A DNA stretch of 64,000 bases from Nocardioides sediminis (GCF_003047295.1 NZ_PZYZ01000001.1:310001-374000); one strand, 5' to 3'. Shown: positions 1-8,085, counted from the stretch's first letter. The notes: a model not told the origin generated them from the letters alone. Made by a program: numbers and translations.

Positions 1-1824
1 GAGCGGCTCGGCGCCCACCTGGTCAAGCGGTCCTACTCCGAGCCGCACTGGTCGGCCAAGCGGGCCGCCGTGATGGCCCACGAGAAGGTGACCCTGTACG
101 GCGTCCCGCTGGTCGCCGACCGCCTGGTCACCTACGGCAAGGTCGACCCCGCCCTGGCCCGCGAGCTCTTCATCCGGCACGCCCTGGTCTACGGCGAGTG
201 GCGCACCCGGCACCGGTTCGCCGCCGACAACGCCCGGCTGCTCGAGGAGGCCGAGGAGCTCGAGCACCGCGCCCGCCGGCGCGACATCGTGGTCGACGAG
301 CACACCCTCTTCGACTTCTACGACGCCCGCGTCGGCGCCGACGTCGTCAGCGGCGCGCACTTCGACCAGTGGTGGAAGCGCGAGCGGCAGAAGCGCCCCG
401 ACCTGCTGACCTTCGACCCCGAGATGCTCACCCACGCCACCGCCGACCAGATCCGGCAGGCGGACTTCCCGACGAGCTGGCACGACAGCGACGAGGAGGG
501 GCTGACCTTCCCGATCAGCTACCACTTCGAGCCCGGGGCGGCCGACGACGGTCTCACCATCGAGGTGCCGGTCAGCACCCTCAACCGCGTCGACGCCGGC
601 GACTTCTCGTGGCTCGTGCCGGGCCTGCGCGAGGAGCTGGTCACCGAGCTGATCCGCAGCCTCCCCAAGAACCTGCGCGTGAGCTTCGTCCCCGCCCCCA
701 ACACCGCCCGCGACTTCCTGGCCGCGACCCCGCCCGGGGAGGAACCGCTGCTCGACGCCCTCGAGCGCTACCTGCGCTCCACCACCGGCGTGGTGGTCCC
801 GCGCGAGGCGTGGGACTGGTCGCGGGTGCCGGCACACCTCCAGCCGACCTTCCGGGTCGTCGGCGACGACGGCTCCGAGGCCGCGCGCGGCAAGGACCTC
901 GACTCCCTCAAGGAGCCGCTGCGGCCCTCGCTCGCGCAGGCCATCGCCGACGTGGCGGCCGACTCCGGGGTGAGCGCCACCGGCCAGACGCGGTGGACCT
1001 TCGGGACCATCGAGGAGTCCTTCGTGCAGCGGCGGGCCGGCCACGAGGTCCGCGGCCACCCGACACTGGTCGACGAGGGTGCCACCGTCGGCCTCCAGGT
1101 CGTCGGGTCCGCCGACGAGGCCGCCGCCCGGCACCGTCTCGGCGTACGACGCCTCCTCCTGCTCGCCCTCGGTCCGGCGCCCTCGGTCGAGCGGCTCGGG
1201 CTCGACCAGCGGGCCAAGCTCGCGCTCGTCGGGTCGCCGTACGCCTCGATCGCCGACCTCGTCGAGGACACGCGCGCGGCGGTGGTGGGGGACGTCGTCG
1301 ACGCCCACCCGCCGGTGCGTGACGAGGCGGCGTACGACGCGCTGCTGGTCCAGGTTCGCCGCGACCACGACGCCGCGCTGCTGGCCGCCGTCCACGACGT
1401 CATCCGCGTCCTCGACGCCTGGCGCGCGACCGACAAGGCGCTGTCGGGCCGTGCCGAGCTCGCCACCCTGCCGGCGCTGACCGACATGCGCGCCCAGGTG
1501 GCCCGGCTGGTCGCGCCGGGCTTCGTCGGCGAGGCCGGCGCCGCCCAGCTGCGCGAGATCCCGCGCTACCTGGCCGCGGTCCAGCACCGTCGCGAGCGGC
1601 TCGACTCCCAGGTCGCGCGGGACCGGCAGCTGATGGACCAGATCGCCGACCTCCAGGACGCCTGGCTGCACCAGGTCGAGGCCCTCCCCGAGGGTCGGCC
1701 GCCGAGCGCGTCGCAGCGCGCGGTGCGGTGGATGCTCGAGGAGTACCGCGTCTCGCTGTGGGCCCAGCACCTCGGCACCCGGCACGCGGTGAGCGACCAG
1801 CGGATCCGCAAGGCCCTCGGCTAG
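1..1824 (+). CDS. hrpA: ATP-dependent RNA helicase HrpA, C-terminal part (5' end outside window)
   Basis: The reading frame is open from base 1, so the N-terminal DEAH helicase core lies upstream of the window. What remains is the long C-terminal region of bacterial HrpA-type helicases (DUF3418). Its signature around positions 505-700 includes FPISYHFEPG, then VPVSTLNRVDAGDFSWLVPGL and the stretch ELIRSLPKNLR. The end (RAVRWMLEEYRVSLWAQHLGT, then SDQRIRKAL) also matches the usual HrpA C-terminus. Family members are 3'-5' RNA helicases that act on mRNA and stalled ribosomes. No Walker or DEAH motif is visible because that part is missing; the gene should be complete in the genome. Confidence 0.9.
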   Translation, partial: ERLGAHLVKRSYSEPHWSAKRAAVMAHEKVTLYGVPLVADRLVTYGKVDPALARELFIRHALVYGEWRTRHRFAADNARLLEEAEELEHRARRRDIVVDEHTLFDFYDARVGADVVSGAHFDQWWKRERQKRPDLLTFDPEMLTHATADQIRQADFPTSWHDSDEEGLTFPISYHFEPGAADDGLTIEVPVSTLNRVDAGDFSWLVPGLREELVTELIRSLPKNLRVSFVPAPNTARDFLAATPPGEEPLLDALERYLRSTTGVVVPREAWDWSRVPAHLQPTFRVVGDDGSEAARGKDLDSLKEPLRPSLAQAIADVAADSGVSATGQTRWTFGTIEESFVQRRAGHEVRGHPTLVDEGATVGLQVVGSADEAAARHRLGVRRLLLLALGPAPSVERLGLDQRAKLALVGSPYASIADLVEDTRAAVVGDVVDAHPPVRDEAAYDALLVQVRRDHDAALLAAVHDVIRVLDAWRATDKALSGRAELATLPALTDMRAQVARLVAPGFVGEAGAAQLREIPRYLAAVQHRRERLDSQVARDRQLMDQIADLQDAWLHQVEALPEGRPPSASQRAVRWMLEEYRVSLWAQHLGTRHAVSDQRIRKALG

Positions 1825-1853
1825 ACCCGTGCCGGGGACCGGGCCCCGACGCC

Positions 1854-1866
1854 TAGGCTGGACGTC
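1854..1866 (+). promoter_or_regulatory. Leaderless promoter (-10 TAGGCT) for the 1867 gene
   Basis: TAGGCT at 1854-1859 is followed by 7 nt and then GTG at 1867. A TAnnnT hexamer this close to a start codon places the transcription start on or next to the start codon, and no Shine-Dalgarno is present. Confidence 0.55.
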
Positions 1867-2466
1867 GTGCCAGACCAGCCCCGCCACCACAAGCCGGCGA
1901 CCCCCGGGGCCGCGTTCTTCGAGGACCTCGGGGGCGGCGACGACCCGGCCCTGCTCCGGGAGGCCGGCGACCGCGCCGCCACCCTGCTGGTCCGCGGCGC
2001 GCGCACCTCCGACGACCCGGCCGTCGTCGAGCGCGTGCTGCGCCTCGCGGAGACCGAGGGGCTCGAGACGCTGGCGCAGGTCTGGGCCGGCGCCCCGCCC
2101 GACACCCTCGCCGGCAGCCTGTGGCGGCTCTACGTCCTCCGCGCCTGGGTGCACGCCCAGCCCGCCGCCGTCGCCCGCGAGTACGACGCCGGGCGGGCCC
2201 GCGCCCAGGTCGCCCGGGTGGTCGCGGGAGTGGCCGACCCGCCGGGTCCCGAGGAGCTCAAGGCGATGGTGGACGAGACCCTCCGCGGCATCGCCGGCGG
2301 CGACTTCGCGGTGACACTGCTGCGCGCGGCGGCATTCGCCCGGGTGGTGGCCACGGGACGCGCGGGGGCGCAGGGGAGCAGCCACGACGAGACCGTGAGG
2401 ATGCTCACGCTGGCCGAGCAGCTCGAGTCGGCCGGACACCTCGAAATGCGCCACGCGCTCGACTGA
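1867..2466 (+). CDS. Conserved actinobacterial hypothetical protein
   Basis: This encodes 199 aa starting at GTG, chosen because a TAGGCT -10 box sits exactly 7 nt upstream. The protein is alpha-helical and Ala/Arg-rich. It has no signal peptide, membrane segment or catalytic motif that I recognise. A mid-protein block reads LAGSLWRLYVLRAWVHAQP, the sort of conserved helical core seen in many actinobacterial proteins of unknown function. It follows the helicase gene by 42 nt on the same strand but appears to have its own promoter. Function unknown. Confidence 0.7.
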   Translation: MPDQPRHHKPATPGAAFFEDLGGGDDPALLREAGDRAATLLVRGARTSDDPAVVERVLRLAETEGLETLAQVWAGAPPDTLAGSLWRLYVLRAWVHAQPAAVAREYDAGRARAQVARVVAGVADPPGPEELKAMVDETLRGIAGGDFAVTLLRAAAFARVVATGRAGAQGSSHDETVRMLTLAEQLESAGHLEMRHALD

Positions 2467-2471
2467 CGACC

Positions 2472-2477
2472 TACACT
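2472..2477 (+). promoter_or_regulatory. -10 box TACACT ahead of the candidate RNA
   Basis: TACACT is followed by 7 nt and then the first G of the closing stem of the structured element at 2485, which is where transcription would be expected to start. No convincing -35 hexamer is visible. Confidence 0.4.
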
Positions 2478-2484
2478 CGACCCC

Positions 2485-2575
2485 GGAGTGCGTCGGGCTG
2501 TGGCAGCCCCGGGTCCCAAAATAAGCCGCTACGAGCGGCCATGCGCCGTGAGGCGCTCCCGGTCCGGCGCACTCC
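2485..2575 (+). ncRNA. Candidate structured RNA (closed four-way fold), family not recognised
   Basis: This ~91-nt intergenic stretch can fold almost completely. GGAGTGCG (2485-2492) pairs with CGCACTCC (2568-2575) and two more pairs extend that stem. Inside are three perfect hairpins: GGGCTG-TGG-CAGCCC (2495-2509), GCCGCT-ACG-AGCGGC (2525-2539) and GCGCC-GTGA-GGCGC (2543-2556), the last with a GNRA-type loop. CGGG (2510-2513) can pair with CCCG (2558-2561) around the last two. The unpaired joint around 2514-2524 is A-rich, unlike its surroundings. A -10 box lies 7 nt upstream. It does not match 4.5S SRP RNA, 6C RNA, SAM-IV or a tRNA as I remember them. It could be a small RNA or a leader for the PemK-like gene. 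Confidence 0.45.
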
Positions 2576-2612
2576 ACGAAGCGTCCCTCCCGGCACATCC
2601 ACGCGGGCGCTC

Positions 2613-2625
2613 TAGCCTTGTCGCC
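2613..2625 (+). promoter_or_regulatory. Leaderless promoter (-10 TAGCCT) for the PemK-like gene
   Basis: TAGCCT at 2613-2618 is followed by 7 nt and ATG at 2626. This is the main reason for choosing that ATG over in-frame upstream starts that would run through the structured RNA. Confidence 0.55.
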
Positions 2626-3084
2626 ATGTCATCCCTCCGCGACCGGCTCACCCGTCTCCTCACGCCGCGGACGCGGCCCGCGCCGTTGACGGACCAGCCC
2701 GACCAGGCCGCCCCGTCGACGTACGCCCCCGAGATCGACGGCGAGCCGGACCCCGGCGAGGTGGTCTGGGCCTGGGTGCCCTACGAGGACGACCCGAGCC
2801 AGGGCAAGGACCGTCCGGTCCTCGTGCTCGAGGAGCGCGACGGCGGCTGGACCGGGCTGATGCTCAGCAGCCAGGACCACGACCGGGACGCGGCCGACGA
2901 GGCGCGTTTCGGCCGCTACTGGATGGACGTCGGGACCGGCGGCTGGGACTCCCAGCGGCGTCCCAGCGAGGTCCGGCTGGACCGGCGCATCCCCCTCGAG
3001 CGCCACGCCGTGCGCCGCGAGGGAGCGGCGCTGGACCCGGAGCTCTTCGCGGCCGTGGTCGCGGCCGCCGACGCCCACCGCTAG
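2626..3084 (+). CDS. PemK/MazF-like family protein
   Basis: This encodes 152 aa. After a ~45-residue polar N-terminus comes a PemK/MazF-type core: GEVVWAWVPYEDDPSQGKDRPVLVLE, the GDVxWxxFP...KxRPVLVL pattern of the family, followed by a strand-rich region with VRLDRRIPL. In toxins of this family the fold is an mRNA endoribonuclease. No antitoxin gene lies beside it, and the Asp/Glu-rich extension is not typical of a minimal MazF, so a solitary relative with another role is possible. The stop codon lies in the loop of a 9-bp hairpin (3073-3095). The start is set by the TAGCCT box. Confidence 0.7.
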   Translation: MSSLRDRLTRLLTPRTRPAPLTDQPDQAAPSTYAPEIDGEPDPGEVVWAWVPYEDDPSQGKDRPVLVLEERDGGWTGLMLSSQDHDRDAADEARFGRYWMDVGTGGWDSQRRPSEVRLDRRIPLERHAVRREGAALDPELFAAVVAAADAHR

Positions 3085-3095
3085 CCGCGGTGGGC
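3073..3095 (+). terminator. Hairpin at the end of the PemK-like gene
   Basis: GCCCACCGC (3073-3081) and GCGGTGGGC (3087-3095) form a perfect 9-bp stem with loop TAGCC, which contains the stop codon. There is no T-run, as is common for actinobacterial terminators. A TAGGGT -10-like box follows at 3115-3120 for the next gene. Confidence 0.45.
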
Positions 3096-3179
3096 CCGGC
3101 GCCCAGCCGCCCACTAGGGTTGCGACCGCCCGGAAGGATGGGCTCGGGCAGGACGCGGTACGACGGGAGGGCGGCAGGG

Positions 3180-4562
3180 ATGCTTCGGCGATGGGTGGCG
3201 GCAGCGACCGCGGTGACCCTGTGTGCCGGCCTGGCCGCCTGCAGCGACGAGGGAGCGTCCCCGACACCGCCCGAGGCGAGCCCGACCACCGACGCACCCA
3301 CGCAGGCGCCGGCGGAGGTCACCCGGCTCACGTTCGGCGCCTACGGCAGCGACGACGAGCTGGCGGCGTTCCAGCAGGTCGTGGACGCGTTCAACGTCAG
3401 CTCCACCACCCGCAAGGTCAAGCTCGTCACCTGGCCCGACCACGACGCCGCCCTGGACGCGGTGCTCGCCGGTGACGCCCCGGACGTCTTCATGGCCTCG
3501 CAGCGCGACCTGGGCAACCTGACCGACGCCGAGGCGACCCAGCCGGTGAGCCTGCTCCTCGACGAGCGCGGGGTGGACTTCGGCGACCGCTACTCCCGCG
3601 ACGCGATCGACGCCTTCGGTGTCGAGGACGACCTCCAGTGCATGCCCTACTCGGTCTCGCCGATGGTCATCTACTACAACGACGAGCTGATCGACTTCGA
3701 CAGGATGGAGCGCCGCGGCCTCGACGTGCCCTCGCCCGAGCGGGGCACCGAGGACGTCCGCACCCGCTGGAACCTCGAGGAGTTCGCCGCGGCGGCGCAG
3801 TTCGCCACCCGCCGCGGCCGGGCCGACGGCGTCTGGATCGAGCCGACCCTCGAGGGACTGGCGCCCTTCATCGCGTCCGGCGGGGGCAAGGTCTTCGACG
3901 ACAGCGCGGAGCCCACCTCGCTGGCGCTGTCCGACGAGTCGACGGTCGACGCCCTCGACCGCACCCTGGCCGTCCTCCGCGACTCCACGCTGACGCCGAG
4001 CCCGAGCGAGCTCGAGGAGCGGTCGGCGCTGCAGCGCTTCCGTCGGGGCGAGCTGGCGATGATCGCCGGCTTCCGCGACCTCGTGCCCGAGCTGCGCCAG
4101 AACGCCGAGCTGTCCTTCGACACCATCTCGATGCCCGTCCTGGACGAGCAGGCGACGGTAGGCGACATCGACGGCCTGTGCATCTCCGCGGGCACCGAGC
4201 ACGTCAACGAGGCGGCCGACTTCCTCGCCTACGCCGTCTCCGACTCCGCCATCGAGACGGTCACCCGCACCGGCTACATCGTGCCGGCCAACACCGAGGT
4301 CGCAGGCTCCGAGGTCTTCCTCGGGCCCGGCCGTCAGCCGGCCACCTCCAAGGTCTTCAACTCCGCCATCCGCGGGATGGTCGTCCCGCCGCTCCTCGAC
4401 AACGGGGACGAGCTGCTCGAGGCGGTCGGTCCGATGGTCGACGACCTCGTCACCGACCCCGGCGTGCTCGACCTCGAGGAGGCCACCCAGGAGATCGACG
4501 AGGCCTCCCGCGCCGTGCTCAGCCCCGAGGAGGAGGAGCCGGGCGAGTCTCCCTCGGAGTGA
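3180..4562 (+). CDS. Extracellular solute-binding lipoprotein of an ABC importer (probable sugar binder)
   Basis: This encodes 460 aa from ATG 3180, which follows a GGGAGG-type ribosome-binding site. An in-frame start at 3090 is rejected because it would bury the signal peptide. The N-terminus MLRRW, a hydrophobic stretch and the lipobox LAAC (Cys21) mark a lipoprotein, followed by a Pro/Thr/Ala-rich linker. The mature part has family-1 solute-binding features: the LTFGAYGSDDELAAFQQVVDAFN opening strand-helix, DAPDVFMAS, and MPYSVSPMVIYYNDELID. The C-terminus is acidic. No permease or ATPase gene adjoins it, so the substrate cannot be inferred from context. A TAGGGT box at 3115 suggests a ~55-nt leader. 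Confidence 0.85.
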   Translation: MLRRWVAAATAVTLCAGLAACSDEGASPTPPEASPTTDAPTQAPAEVTRLTFGAYGSDDELAAFQQVVDAFNVSSTTRKVKLVTWPDHDAALDAVLAGDAPDVFMASQRDLGNLTDAEATQPVSLLLDERGVDFGDRYSRDAIDAFGVEDDLQCMPYSVSPMVIYYNDELIDFDRMERRGLDVPSPERGTEDVRTRWNLEEFAAAAQFATRRGRADGVWIEPTLEGLAPFIASGGGKVFDDSAEPTSLALSDESTVDALDRTLAVLRDSTLTPSPSELEERSALQRFRRGELAMIAGFRDLVPELRQNAELSFDTISMPVLDEQATVGDIDGLCISAGTEHVNEAADFLAYAVSDSAIETVTRTGYIVPANTEVAGSEVFLGPGRQPATSKVFNSAIRGMVVPPLLDNGDELLEAVGPMVDDLVTDPGVLDLEEATQEIDEASRAVLSPEEEEPGESPSE

Positions 4563-4970
4563 GGGAGTGGGCCCGTGCCCTGAGCCCGGCCCGCCCTGCT
4601 CGGTCCCGCCAGGCCGTGCTCCGTCCCGTCACGGCGGCGCCGTCGCGCGGGTGCGCGAGTATCCCGGCACTGCCGGCCGGAGGTCGTGCACGTGCGCAGC
4701 TTGGGGGAGGGTCGATCGGTCTCGGTCGTGCACGTGCGCAGGTCTGATGGCGCCCGAGTGCCACAGGTCGTTCACGTGCGCAGTCCGGCTGCCTCCTGAC
4801 GGCTCGTAGTCGCGCGTGCGCACCGCTGACGGCGCCGTGCGATGGACGCGGTTGCGCACCTGCGCAAGCGACCGGTCCAGCCGGCCCGCATTCCTGCGCA
4901 GGTGGGCGAGCGACCGACGTGCCTGTCCCCGCATTCCTGCGCAGGTGGGCGAGCGTCGGGCCTGCTGGGC
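4563..4970. repeat. Intergenic 42-nt-period repeat array, cluster 1 (core TGCGCA; units about 4680-4960)
   Basis: No gene is supported in this 408-bp gap between convergent genes. TGCGCA cores begin at 4693, 4735, 4777, 4817, 4861 (with a second core at 4853), 4895 and 4938; most steps are 42 nt, and 4693 to 4861 is exactly 4 x 42. Two flank types occur: TCGTGCACG before the core (4693, 4735, near-copy at 4777) and CGCATTCC before plus GGTGGGCGAGCG after (4895, 4938). Between cores the ~24-26 nt are unrelated. The minus strand stays open as a 14-residue-periodic ORF (4629-4934), probably just a consequence of the period. A sister array lies at 56110-56460. Confidence 0.7.
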
Positions 4971-6326
4971 TCAGGACCGGTCGTCGGTCCCGTCGTCGAG
5001 CGGCTCGTCCTCCGGCGGCGGCTCGACGTCGCCGAGCAGCACCGCGCCGGTGAGGGCGCCGGTGACGAGCTCGACCTGCCAGGGGCGGGCCCCGAGGTCG
5101 CGCAGCTGGTCACGCAGCGCGTCGGCGAGGTCGGCAGGCTCCCGGGTCTCCGGCGGCGCCCACATGGTGCGGCGGACGTAGTCGGGGGTGAGCAGGTTCT
5201 CCACCGGCAGGCCGAGGTCCTCGGCCAGCGTGAGCATCGCGGCGCGGGCGGCCTTGAAGCGGCGGTCGGCGACCGGGTCCCGATCGGCCCATACCCGCGG
5301 GTGCGGTGGACCCTCCTGCCGGGGCGCCCGGGTCGGGAGCTGGTCCTCGGGCAGCTCGAGCACCTCCTGCACGGTGCGCACCCACGTGTTGGCGTAGCGC
5401 TCGGCGCCGCGGCCGTGGAAGCCCTGGGTGCCGAGCAGGGAGGCGCGGTCGGTCGGCAGCGCGGCGGCCGCCGCCACGATGGCGCCGTCGGGGATGACCC
5501 GGCCGGGGGTGACGTCGCGACGCGACGCGATCTCGTCACGGGCCTCCCACAGTGCGCGGGCGACGCCGACGGACCGGCGTCCGCGCAGCTTGTGCACCCC
5601 GGACACCCGTCGCCAGGCCTCCTGCCGCACGGTGGGCTCGAAGCCGAGCAGGTGGTCGAACTCCTGGCGCGCCCACTCCGCCTTGCCCGTGTCCTCGAGC
5701 TCGGCGGCCATCAGCTCGCGCAGCTCGAGGAGCACCTCGACGTCGAGGGCGGCGTACTCCAGCCACGACTCGGGGAGCGGGCGCGTCGACCAGTCGGCGG
5801 CCGAGTGCTCCTTGCGCATCCGCTGGCCCAGCAGGGTCTCGACCAGCGTGGCGAGCCCGACGCGGGGGTAGCCGAGCAGCCGACCGGCCAGCTCGGTGTC
5901 GAACAGCGACGCCGGCTCGAGACCGACCTCGCGCAGGCAGGGCAGGTCCTGGGTGGCGGCGTGCAGGATCCACTCGGTGCCGGCCAGTGCCTCCTGGAGC
6001 GGGGCCAGGGAGTCGAAGGCGATGGGGTCGACGAGCCACGTGCCGGCACCCTCGCGGCGCAGCTGGATGAGGTAGGCGCGCGCCGAGTAGCGGTAGCCCG
6101 AGGCCCGCTCGGCGTCGATCGCCACCGGTCCGCTCGCCGCCGCCAGGGCGGCGCACGCCTCGGCGAGCCCCGACTCGGTGTCGATGACCGGGGGCAACCC
6201 GTCGCGCAGCGTGAGCAGCGGAGCCTCGGCAGCCGCGGGGGCGCCGGCCTTTCCGTCGACCGATCCCTCGACCGGCCCGTCGACCTGCCCGGTGTCGGGT
6301 GCTGGAGCGTCCTTGCGTCGAGTCAT
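4971..6326 (-). CDS. rnd: Ribonuclease D
   Basis: This encodes 451 aa. The 3'-5' exonuclease domain (DEDD family) occupies roughly residues 40-240, with VAIDAERASGYRYSARAYLIQL (first acidic motif), WILHAATQDLPCL (second) and EYAALDVEVLLEL (third, Y-x3-D). An HRDC-like RNA-binding domain follows (RGVARALWEARDEIA and onward), then a C-terminal domain found in actinobacterial RNase D. The ATG at 6326 begins MTRRKDAP; the longer frame to 6479 is rejected because it runs into the DUF3000 gene. It starts 3 nt after the DUF3000 stop codon, so the two are co-transcribed. RNase D matures tRNA 3' ends. Confidence 0.9.
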   Translation of the reverse strand: MTRRKDAPAPDTGQVDGPVEGSVDGKAGAPAAAEAPLLTLRDGLPPVIDTESGLAEACAALAAASGPVAIDAERASGYRYSARAYLIQLRREGAGTWLVDPIAFDSLAPLQEALAGTEWILHAATQDLPCLREVGLEPASLFDTELAGRLLGYPRVGLATLVETLLGQRMRKEHSAADWSTRPLPESWLEYAALDVEVLLELRELMAAELEDTGKAEWARQEFDHLLGFEPTVRQEAWRRVSGVHKLRGRRSVGVARALWEARDEIASRRDVTPGRVIPDGAIVAAAAALPTDRASLLGTQGFHGRGAERYANTWVRTVQEVLELPEDQLPTRAPRQEGPPHPRVWADRDPVADRRFKAARAAMLTLAEDLGLPVENLLTPDYVRRTMWAPPETREPADLADALRDQLRDLGARPWQVELVTGALTGAVLLGDVEPPPEDEPLDDGTDDRS

Positions 6327-6328
6327 CG

Positions 6329-6946
6329 TCACGAGCCGCGCTGACCGCGCCGGCTCGGGATGGCGGTGACGCCCTCGGGGACAGGGGGGAGGCCGACCGC
6401 GGTGCACAGCAGCTCGGCCCAGGCCTCCACGTGCGCCTTCATGTCGGGGACGCCGTGCTCGTCGGTGACCGGGGTCCACGACGCCCGGACCTCGAGCTGG
6501 GCGGTCGCCTCCTCGTCGGCCATGCTCCCGAAGCTCTCGGTGGCCACGCTGGTCACGGTGCCGGACGCGGCGACGTACGCGGCGGAGTGCGCCTCGAGGG
6601 CCTCGGTGAGCCAGGTCCAGCCGACGCCCGCGAGCATCGGGTCACTGACCAGCTCGGGGTCGATCTCGGCGCGGGCGTAGGCGACGCAGCGGAAGGTGCC
6701 CTCCCACGCGTCGTTGCCGGCCGGGTCGTGGAGCAGGATGATCCGCCCGGTGCCCAGGTCGACCTCGTCGACCGTGACGTCGGCGGAGAGCGCGGTCGAC
6801 CACGGCGCGATGCGCTGCGGGGCCGGCATCTCCTCGCAGAACACCTCGGGCCGGACCGCAGCGGCACGCATCATCTCTGCGGCCGCGCGGAACTCCGCGG
6901 GGCCGGCTGCACCCGGGACCGGGTGCGACTCCTGACGGGCCACCAT
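6329..6946 (-). CDS. DUF3000 domain-containing protein
   Basis: This encodes 205 aa and matches the actinobacteria-specific DUF3000 family in length and sequence; the conserved block is PEVFCEEMPAPQRIAPWSTAL, and the family ending WAELLCTAVGLPPVPEGV is also present. The function of the family is unknown; it is conserved beside rnd and hemE in many actinobacteria. The ATG at 6946 is chosen over 6991 because TACTCT (6953-6958, minus strand) lies 6 nt upstream, fitting a leaderless transcript. It heads the DUF3000-rnd operon and is divergent from hemE, with only ~70 bp between the two starts. Confidence 0.88.
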   Translation of the reverse strand: MVARQESHPVPGAAGPAEFRAAAEMMRAAAVRPEVFCEEMPAPQRIAPWSTALSADVTVDEVDLGTGRIILLHDPAGNDAWEGTFRCVAYARAEIDPELVSDPMLAGVGWTWLTEALEAHSAAYVAASGTVTSVATESFGSMADEEATAQLEVRASWTPVTDEHGVPDMKAHVEAWAELLCTAVGLPPVPEGVTAIPSRRGQRGS

Positions 6947-6952
6947 GGGCCC

Positions 6953-7011
6953 AGAGTAGGCCAGGGCCCACCCGCGGCGATGTGTCGCCACGCCGCCTGA
7001 CCTGCGAGGAT
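6953..7011. promoter_or_regulatory. Divergent leaderless promoters between DUF3000 and hemE
   Basis: On the minus strand TACTCT (6953-6958) lies 6 nt before the DUF3000 ATG. On the plus strand GAGGAT (7006-7011) lies 6 nt before the hemE GTG at 7018. Both place transcription starts at the start codons. Confidence 0.45.
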
Positions 7012-7017
7012 TCGCCC

Positions 7018-8049
7018 GTGACGAGCCTCGCCGACAGTCCGTTCCTCCGCGCCGCGCGCGGTGAGGAGCCCAGCCACACGCCGGTCTGGTACATGCGCCA
7101 GGCCGGCCGCTCGCTGCCGGAGTACCTCGCGCTGCGCGAGGGCACCGCCATGCTCGACGCCTGCATGGACCCCGACATGGTCGTGGAGATCACCCTGCAA
7201 CCCGTGCGGCGGTACGGCGTGGACGCGGCCATCTTCTTCTCCGACATCGTGCTGCCGCTCAGGGCGGTCGGGGTCGACCTGGACATCAAGCCCGGGGTGG
7301 GCCCGGTGGTGGCGCAGCCCGTGCGCACGCTGGCGGACGTGGAGGCCATCGACGACCTCACCCCCGAGCACGTTCCCTTCATCACCCAGGCGGTGCAGGG
7401 GCTGGTCGGCGAGCTGGGTGCCACCCCGCTGATCGGCTTCGCCGGCGCGCCGTTCACCGTCGCGTCGTACCTCGTCGAGGGCGGTCCCTCCAAGGAGCAC
7501 GCCAGGACCAAGGCGATGATGTTCGGCGCCCCCGAGGTCTGGGAGGCGCTGATGGCCAAGATCGCCGGCATCGCGGCGACCTACCTGCGCGTGCAGGTCG
7601 AGGCGGGGGCCAGCGCCGTCCAGCTGTTCGACTCCTGGGCCGGGGCGCTCACGCCCGCCGACTACCGCGCGCACGTGATGCCGCACTCCGCGCGCGTGCT
7701 GGCCGCCGCCGGCGAGCTCGGCGTGCCTCGCATCCACTTCGGCGTCGGCACGACCAACCTGCTCGGCCTCATGGGGCAGGCCGGCGCCGACGTGGTCGGT
7801 GTCGACTGGCGCACGCCGCTGGAGAACGCCATCCCCCTGGTGGGTGACAAGGTCGTGCAGGGCAACCTCGACCCGACGCTGGTCTTCGCCCCGACCGACG
7901 TGATGACTGCCCGCGCGGCGGAGGTCATCGAGGCCGGCAAGGCCGCCCGGGGCCACATCTTCAACCTCGGCCACGGGGTGATCCCCAGCACCGACCCCGA
8001 CCAGCTCAAGCGGCTGACCGAGTTCGTGCAGGGCTACCCGCGGGGGTAG
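7018..8049 (+). CDS. hemE: Uroporphyrinogen decarboxylase
   Basis: This encodes 343 aa, full length for the family. It converts uroporphyrinogen III to coproporphyrinogen III in the cytoplasm by removing four acetate carboxyls. Both family signatures are present: PVWYMRQAGR (residues 22-31) and GFAGAPFTVASYLVEGG (about residues 140-156). The catalytic Asp region appears as FFSDIVLP. GTG at 7018 is preferred over the in-frame ATG at 6982 because a GAGGAT -10-like hexamer sits 6 nt upstream and homologs begin near here. Its product feeds CgoX and ChdC encoded at 10167-12207. Confidence 0.96.
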   Translation: MTSLADSPFLRAARGEEPSHTPVWYMRQAGRSLPEYLALREGTAMLDACMDPDMVVEITLQPVRRYGVDAAIFFSDIVLPLRAVGVDLDIKPGVGPVVAQPVRTLADVEAIDDLTPEHVPFITQAVQGLVGELGATPLIGFAGAPFTVASYLVEGGPSKEHARTKAMMFGAPEVWEALMAKIAGIAATYLRVQVEAGASAVQLFDSWAGALTPADYRAHVMPHSARVLAAAGELGVPRIHFGVGTTNLLGLMGQAGADVVGVDWRTPLENAIPLVGDKVVQGNLDPTLVFAPTDVMTARAAEVIEAGKAARGHIFNLGHGVIPSTDPDQLKRLTEFVQGYPRG

Positions 8050-8085
8050 CCCGGAGACAACCCGCCAGGGACTGCCGCCCGGCGC

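Noticed and set aside
2485..2575. Selenocysteine tRNA or SRP RNA
   Set aside because: No TTCGA T-loop, no anticodon arm and no GGAAG/AGCAG SRP domain IV motif.
2626..3084. A complete toxin-antitoxin pair
   Set aside because: Only the PemK/MazF-like partner is present; the upstream 199-aa protein is too large and lacks DNA-binding or antitoxin features.
4629..4934. Minus-strand 101-aa ORF with 14-residue periodicity (AHVNDL, AHVHDR, AHVHDL units)
   Set aside because: The periodicity follows from the 42-nt DNA repeat; no ribosome-binding site or promoter, and unit sequences between cores are not conserved as protein.
4680..4960. CRISPR array
   Set aside because: Cores are only ~16-20 nt and degenerate, orientation changes in the sister array, and no cas gene is present; described as a periodic repeat instead.
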